DNA from: Lachnospiraceae bacterium UBA3711
Lineage (GTDB): Bacteria > Bacillota > Clostridia > Lachnospirales > Lachnospiraceae
DNA length: 18,040 nucleotides
Direction: 5' to 3'
NCBI GenBank assembly: GCA_002371345.1
Contig: DFHY01000028.1
Location: 1-18,040 of the forward strand
In this document: piece by piece, positions 15,142 through 18,040 of the stretch
Position numbering within the stretch: position 1 is the stretch's first letter
How the letters are laid out: the number at the start of each line of letters is the position of its first letter
Made by a program: the position numbers and the translations under genes
Notes under the pieces: model-generated
Databases searched by the model: none
What the model saw: the letters and a program-made list of their open reading frames with translations, nothing else
Told to the model about the DNA's origin: nothing

Positions 15142-16227
15142 TTACTTGAGGTCATCCTCGGTGTAGTATCCGGAATCAAGAAGGAGCTCTTCGTAGTTGT
15201 TCACATCCGCGAATACCGGTTCGCACAGATAGGACGGAACTGTGATTACGTTGTTGTTGTAGGTCTCTTCGTCGTTGACATCGACTTCCTCACCGTTGAG
15301 GATCTGGCCGATCATCTTGACAACCTGCAGTGCCAGAGTACGGGTATCCTTGAAGACTGACATGGACTGCTTGCCGGCGATCATGTTCTTGACGTTCTCT
15401 TTGTCGCAGTCCTGACCGGTAACGATCGGATACTCACCGGTGTAGTTGGCAGCCAGAGCGTTCTCAACACCAAGAGCGGTGGAGTCGTTGGAGCACAGCC
15501 ATGCGTCGATGTTGGTGCCGTCAGCATAGTTGGAAGCGATGATGTTCTCGGCTCTGGACTGAGCGGTCTCGGTCTTCCACTGAGCGGTCGCGCACTCTTC
15601 GAACTCGGTCTGTCCGGACTGGACAACCAGCTTGCCCTCTTCGATGTACGGCTTCAGAAGATCCATAGCGCCGTTGAAGAAGAATCCTGCGTTGTTGTCG
15701 CCCGGGTCACCTGCGGTGATCTCAAGGTTGAACGGTCCGTCTTCGTTTTCAAGATCCAGGGTGTCGATGATGTACTGACCCTGAACGGTACCGACCATGT
15801 AGTTGTCGAATGTAGCATAGTAGGAAACGCCGTCGTTGTCCATCAGCAGACGGTCATAAGCGATAACCGGGATATCGTTCTCCTTCGCCATGTCAAGAGC
15901 CTCGCCGAGAGAAGAGCCCTCGATAGCGGCGATAACCAGAACCTCAGCTCCGGAGGAGATCATATTCTCAACCTGGGAGAGCTGTGTCTGAGGATCGTTG
16001 GAAGCGTACTGAAGATCTACTTCATATCCGGCTGTCTCAAGCAGGGTCTGCATGTTCTCGCCGTCCTGATTCCATCTCTGCAGATCCTTCGTCGGCATGG
16101 AAACGCCGATCTTCTGTCCGTCGCCCGGAAGGATATCCATAGCCTCGGTCTCGTCAGCGAAAGCTGCCGGAGCCATCATGCCAGCTACCATTGCTGTTGA
16201 CAGTGTAAGTGCCAAAAACTTCTTCAT
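15142..16227 (-). CDS. chvE: Multiple-monosaccharide-binding protein ChvE
   Basis: 361 residues. The ATG at 16227 is chosen since GGAGG lies eight bases before it; an in-frame ATG at 16242 overlaps that site. A signal peptide of about 23 residues ends AFA, without a lipobox cysteine, so the protein is predicted to be secreted rather than lipidated. The mature part is strikingly close to Agrobacterium ChvE: VSMPTKDLQRWNQDG, DLQYASNDPQTQLSQVENMI, LVIAAIEGSSLGEAL, AYDRLLM, YYATFDNYMVGTVQGQYI, DNNAGFFFNGAMDLLKPYIE, VTGQDCDKENVKNMIAGKQ and SGYYTEDDLK at the end. ChvE binds galactose, glucose, arabinose, xylose and related sugars and delivers them to a CUT2 importer; in Agrobacterium it also signals to VirA. 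It is the first gene of the mms operon, behind its own promoter. Confidence 0.95.
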   Translation of the reverse strand: MKKFLALTLSTAMVAGMMAPAAFADETEAMDILPGDGQKIGVSMPTKDLQRWNQDGENMQTLLETAGYEVDLQYASNDPQTQLSQVENMISSGAEVLVIAAIEGSSLGEALDMAKENDIPVIAYDRLLMDNDGVSYYATFDNYMVGTVQGQYIIDTLDLENEDGPFNLEITAGDPGDNNAGFFFNGAMDLLKPYIEEGKLVVQSGQTEFEECATAQWKTETAQSRAENIIASNYADGTNIDAWLCSNDSTALGVENALAANYTGEYPIVTGQDCDKENVKNMIAGKQSMSVFKDTRTLALQVVKMIGQILNGEEVDVNDEETYNNNVITVPSYLCEPVFADVNNYEELLLDSGYYTEDDLK

Positions 16228-16266
16228 GATGCTAACCTCCATTAGAATAATAATGAATAATCACCT

Positions 16267-16283
16267 GGGACATCTCACGTCCC
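16267..16283 (-). repeat. Small stem-loop in the chvE leader
   Basis: GGGAC (16267-16271) and GTCCC (16279-16283) form a 5-bp stem with a 7-base loop in the roughly 63-base leader, some 40 bases before the chvE start. It may protect the 5' end of the transcript; a short stem like this can also occur by chance. Confidence 0.4.
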
Positions 16284-16296
16284 TGTTACTGTTCAC

Positions 16297-16305
16297 ACTA
16301 TATCA
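16297..16305 (-). promoter_or_regulatory. chvE operon promoter (extended -10)
   Basis: On the minus strand TGATATAGT (16305-16297) is an extended -10. A partial -35 (TTCACC, 16 bases upstream of TATAGT) matches at 4 of 6 positions. The weak -35 fits an activated promoter. The leader would be about 63 bases. Regularly spaced A-rich tracts and a hairpin lie just upstream at 16331-16383. Confidence 0.6.
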
Positions 16306-16359
16306 CAGTCAAAATGACGGTGAAATGGAATGTTTTAAGCATTTTTAGCCCATTTTTAA

Positions 16360-16383
16360 CGGCACCGCGTTAATGCGGTGCCG
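16360..16383. repeat. Perfect 9-bp inverted repeat upstream of the chvE promoter
   Basis: CGGCACCGC (16360-16368) and GCGGTGCCG (16375-16383) are perfect inverted copies around GTTAAT. The repeat lies about 60-85 bases upstream of the chvE -10, and after galM in transcription order. It lacks a proper T-run on either strand, so it could be a weak galM terminator or an operator. Confidence 0.6.
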
Positions 16384-16440
16384 CGTTTAGCACAATTTCA
16401 ACCAAATCTTTCCTATATCAGCAAAATAATACTATTGACA

Positions 16441-16464
16441 TCATATGACGGCTCATATAACGGC
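16441..16464. repeat. Tandem 12-bp direct repeat upstream of chvE
   Basis: TCATATGACGGC (16441-16452) is followed with no gap by TCATATAACGGC (16453-16464), identical in 11 of 12 positions. Head-to-tail repeats upstream of a weak promoter are typical of AraC-family activator sites, and an AraC-type regulator is encoded in this window. Binding is inferred. Confidence 0.6.
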
Positions 16465-16500
16465 GCAGGGCAGTATCACCCCGGCGCTGCGCCCGCCCTG
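16462..16500 (-). repeat. Alternative GC-rich stems just after galM
   Basis: Two mutually exclusive stems share bases: GGCGCAG/CTGCGCC (16462-16468 with 16487-16493) and CAGGGC/GCCCTG (16466-16471 with 16495-16500). They lie immediately after the galM stop in the transcript. Without a U-run they look like an mRNA 3'-end structure rather than a classical terminator. Confidence 0.45.
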
Positions 16501-16501
16501 A

Positions 16502-17536
16502 TTATCTGACCGAGAACTTATAGCTGGTGACAGACTCGAAAGTCTCCCCTGCCTTCAGTACAGGCTTCGCAAAACCGGCCTGGTTTACGGAGTTCGGGTA
16601 GAACTGTGTCTCCAGGCAGAAGCCTCCTCTGTAATCATACTCAGCGCCTCCCTTACCGGAGTGCCTGGTAATGAAGTTTCCTACATACAGCTGAACGCCC
16701 GGAAGATCCGAATAGCACTCCATGCAGATCCCGGTCTTCGGCTGATATGCCTCGGCAAACTTCACCGTGCTGCCCTTGTCCTCAGAGATAACATAGTTGT
16801 GATCATAACCGCCGACAAACTTAAGCTGCTCGTCATCAGCATCTATGTCTCTCCCGATAGCCTTCATCACTGTGAAATCAAACGCGGTTCCCTCTACCGG
16901 GCGAAGCTCTCCTGTCGGGATGGCCTGGCTGTCGATAACCGGCGTATAGGCCCTGCAGTCAAGTCTGAGCTGTGTATCCAGAATGCTTCCGCTGTCATGG
17001 CCGCCCAGATTAAAATATGAATGATTGGTCATGTTGCAGACAGTGTCCTTATCGCTGACAGCACTGTACTTCAGCTTCAGGACATTCTCATCAGTCAGCG
17101 TATAGGTCAGCTGAGCGGTGAAGTTCCCGGGATACCCCTGCTGAAGATCCTTGTCCACGATCTCAAAGGTCACTGAGTCTTCTGTGCAGGCCGTAACCTG
17201 TGCCCTGCGCAGATGGAAGTAGTCCATTCCGCTGTGAAGGTTGTTCTCATTGTCATTTACAGTCAGACTGTAGGGCTTCCCGTCAATCTCAAACCTCGCC
17301 TTGTCGATGCGATTTCCTGACCTGCCTACCCAGGCGCCGAAGAAGAAGCCGTTGTCCATGTACTCTTCCGGAGTGTCATATCCGAGTACAACATCACGCA
17401 TGATTTCATTCTTATCCTGGAACAGCAGCGATACAAGCGTGCCGCCAAGATCGGTAACCTTCGCCTGAGTGCCGTTTTTATTAGTAATGGTATACAGTGT
17501 ATACCCGCTTCCAAAGGGTTCCTTCGTCACAGACAT
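16502..17536 (-). CDS. galM: Aldose 1-epimerase (galactose mutarotase)
   Basis: 344 residues, ATG at 17536 with GGGAG seven bases upstream, which is the usual family length. GalM interconverts alpha and beta anomers of galactose, glucose and other aldoses in the cytoplasm, supplying the anomer needed by kinases or isomerases. Conserved active-site features are visible in order: GRSGNRI (71-77), NNLHSG with H101, NMTNHSYFNLGG with catalytic acid H172, YDHNYV with D245, and the catalytic base E309 in CLETQFYPNSVN. It lies 60 bases after the isomerase gene and upstream of the ChvE-type importer, consistent with handling of the sugar imported by that system. No signal peptide is present. Identification is firm; the preferred sugar cannot be told from sequence. 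Confidence 0.96.
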   Translation of the reverse strand: MSVTKEPFGSGYTLYTITNKNGTQAKVTDLGGTLVSLLFQDKNEIMRDVVLGYDTPEEYMDNGFFFGAWVGRSGNRIDKARFEIDGKPYSLTVNDNENNLHSGMDYFHLRRAQVTACTEDSVTFEIVDKDLQQGYPGNFTAQLTYTLTDENVLKLKYSAVSDKDTVCNMTNHSYFNLGGHDSGSILDTQLRLDCRAYTPVIDSQAIPTGELRPVEGTAFDFTVMKAIGRDIDADDEQLKFVGGYDHNYVISEDKGSTVKFAEAYQPKTGICMECYSDLPGVQLYVGNFITRHSGKGGAEYDYRGGFCLETQFYPNSVNQAGFAKPVLKAGETFESVTSYKFSVR

Positions 17537-17556
17537 AGTATATCTCCCATATTTAT

Positions 17557-17580
17557 CCTCTCCGCCACGCAGCGGAGAGG
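17557..17580 (-). repeat. Perfect 9-bp hairpin between isomerase gene and galM
   Basis: CCTCTCCGC (17557-17565) and GCGGAGAGG (17572-17580) form a perfect 9-bp stem with a 6-base loop, inside the 60-base gap between the two genes and about 20 bases before the galM start. No U-run follows. It may separate the stability or expression of the two messages. Confidence 0.75.
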
Positions 17581-17596
17581 GTTCTTTCGCTTGTAA

Positions 17597-18040
17597 TCAC
17601 TTGAACGGGTTCTCGCTCTTGTACGGAAGCGATGCTGGCTGGTTCCAGCCGATCTCGTCCTGCTCGACTCCGATATACTTGAATACCTCGAACAGAGCCT
17701 TTCCGAAGTGTCCGAAGGCGACCGCGCCGTGATGCGGATAGCCCTTTTCGATCAGCACGTGGCGATAGAAGCGTCCCATCTCCTTGATGGCGAACACGCC
17801 GATGCCTCCGAAGGATCTCGTCGCGACCGGAAGGACCTCTCCCTGCGCCACATAAGCGCGGAGAATGTTGTCGGAAGTGCTCTGCAGACGATAGAATGTG
17901 ATCTCGCCCGGAGCAATGTCGCCCTCGAGGGTTCCGTTCGTAACCTCGATCGGCAGGTTGCGCGCCATGATCTTCTGATACTTCATCTCGAAGTTCTTCA
18001 CCAGTCTGGTGGAGCAGGTATTGCCGCAGTGGAAGCCCAT
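17597..18040 (-). CDS. L-fucose/L-arabinose isomerase family protein, C-terminal end (cut by window edge)
   Basis: The frame is open to the window edge; the Met codon at 18040 is almost certainly internal, because the visible 147 residues correspond only to the C-terminal part of a family of about 480-590 residues. GFHCGNT at the start, then the Fucose_iso_C-like stretch (LEGDIAPGEITFYRLQS, YVAQGEVLPVATRSFGG, YPHHGAVAFGHFGKAL) place it among cytoplasmic aldose-ketose isomerases that use Mn2+ and convert L-fucose to L-fuculose or L-arabinose to L-ribulose. In this family a His in the YPHHGAV region is near the metal or substrate site. It is followed by galM and a pentose/hexose importer, which favours an arabinose- or fucose-type substrate. 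The family is likely; the exact substrate is not decided. Confidence 0.7.
   Translation of the reverse strand: MGFHCGNTCSTRLVKNFEMKYQKIMARNLPIEVTNGTLEGDIAPGEITFYRLQSTSDNILRAYVAQGEVLPVATRSFGGIGVFAIKEMGRFYRHVLIEKGYPHHGAVAFGHFGKALFEVFKYIGVEQDEIGWNQPASLPYKSENPFK

Noticed and set aside
1..18040. CRISPR arrays, tRNA or rRNA genes, insertion sequences, prophage or attachment sites
   Set aside because: No regularly spaced long repeats, RNA gene signatures, transposase or integrase-like frames or flanking terminal repeats were seen; the window is ordinary chromosomal metabolic DNA.

Overview
The window is about 54% G+C by eye and densely coded. Every gene I can support lies on the minus strand, so transcription runs from high to low coordinates. 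Strong GGAGG ribosome-binding sites, a type III glutamine synthetase, a LytS/YesN-type two-component system with its own sugar-binding proteins, and stacked CUT2-type sugar ABC transporters suggest a gut or rumen Clostridia member, most likely Lachnospiraceae. A spirochaete is a less likely alternative, because a permuted MglB is known from Treponema. The species cannot be named from sequence alone.

Layout in transcription order. (1) 18040-16502: the C-terminal end of an L-fucose/L-arabinose-type isomerase (cut by the window edge) and aldose 1-epimerase galM. (2) 16305-11019: a promoter, then a multiple-monosaccharide ABC transporter: binding protein chvE, double ATPase mmsA, and two tandem permeases of the MmsB type, closed by an intrinsic terminator. 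(3) 11098-5545: a sensory operon consisting of a membrane-anchored sugar-binding-like protein, a LytS/YesM histidine kinase, a YesN-type AraC response regulator and a XylF-like lipoprotein. (4) 5529-893: a second promoter and the galactose/glucose transporter mglB-mglA-mglC. (5) 808-1: the N-terminal half of glutamine synthetase III (glnN), cut by the window edge.

A likely joint logic is as follows. Binding proteins outside the membrane detect pentoses or hexoses and control the kinase; the kinase phosphorylates the YesN-like regulator; the regulator activates chvE-mmsA-mmsB-mmsB and possibly mgl. The isomerase and mutarotase process the imported sugars. This is inferred from gene order and from the known XylFII-LytS-YesN xylose system of Clostridium beijerinckii.

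The most striking points are these. MglB is a circular permutant: the segment equivalent to E. coli MglB residues 1-102 sits at its C-terminus, with the sugar-contacting residues retained. MglC carries an extra cytoplasmic coiled-coil-like domain of about 235 residues. Neither transport binding protein has a lipobox. Perfect hairpins sit in several intergenic gaps, and the promoter of the sensory operon overlaps both a terminator and a perfect dyad.
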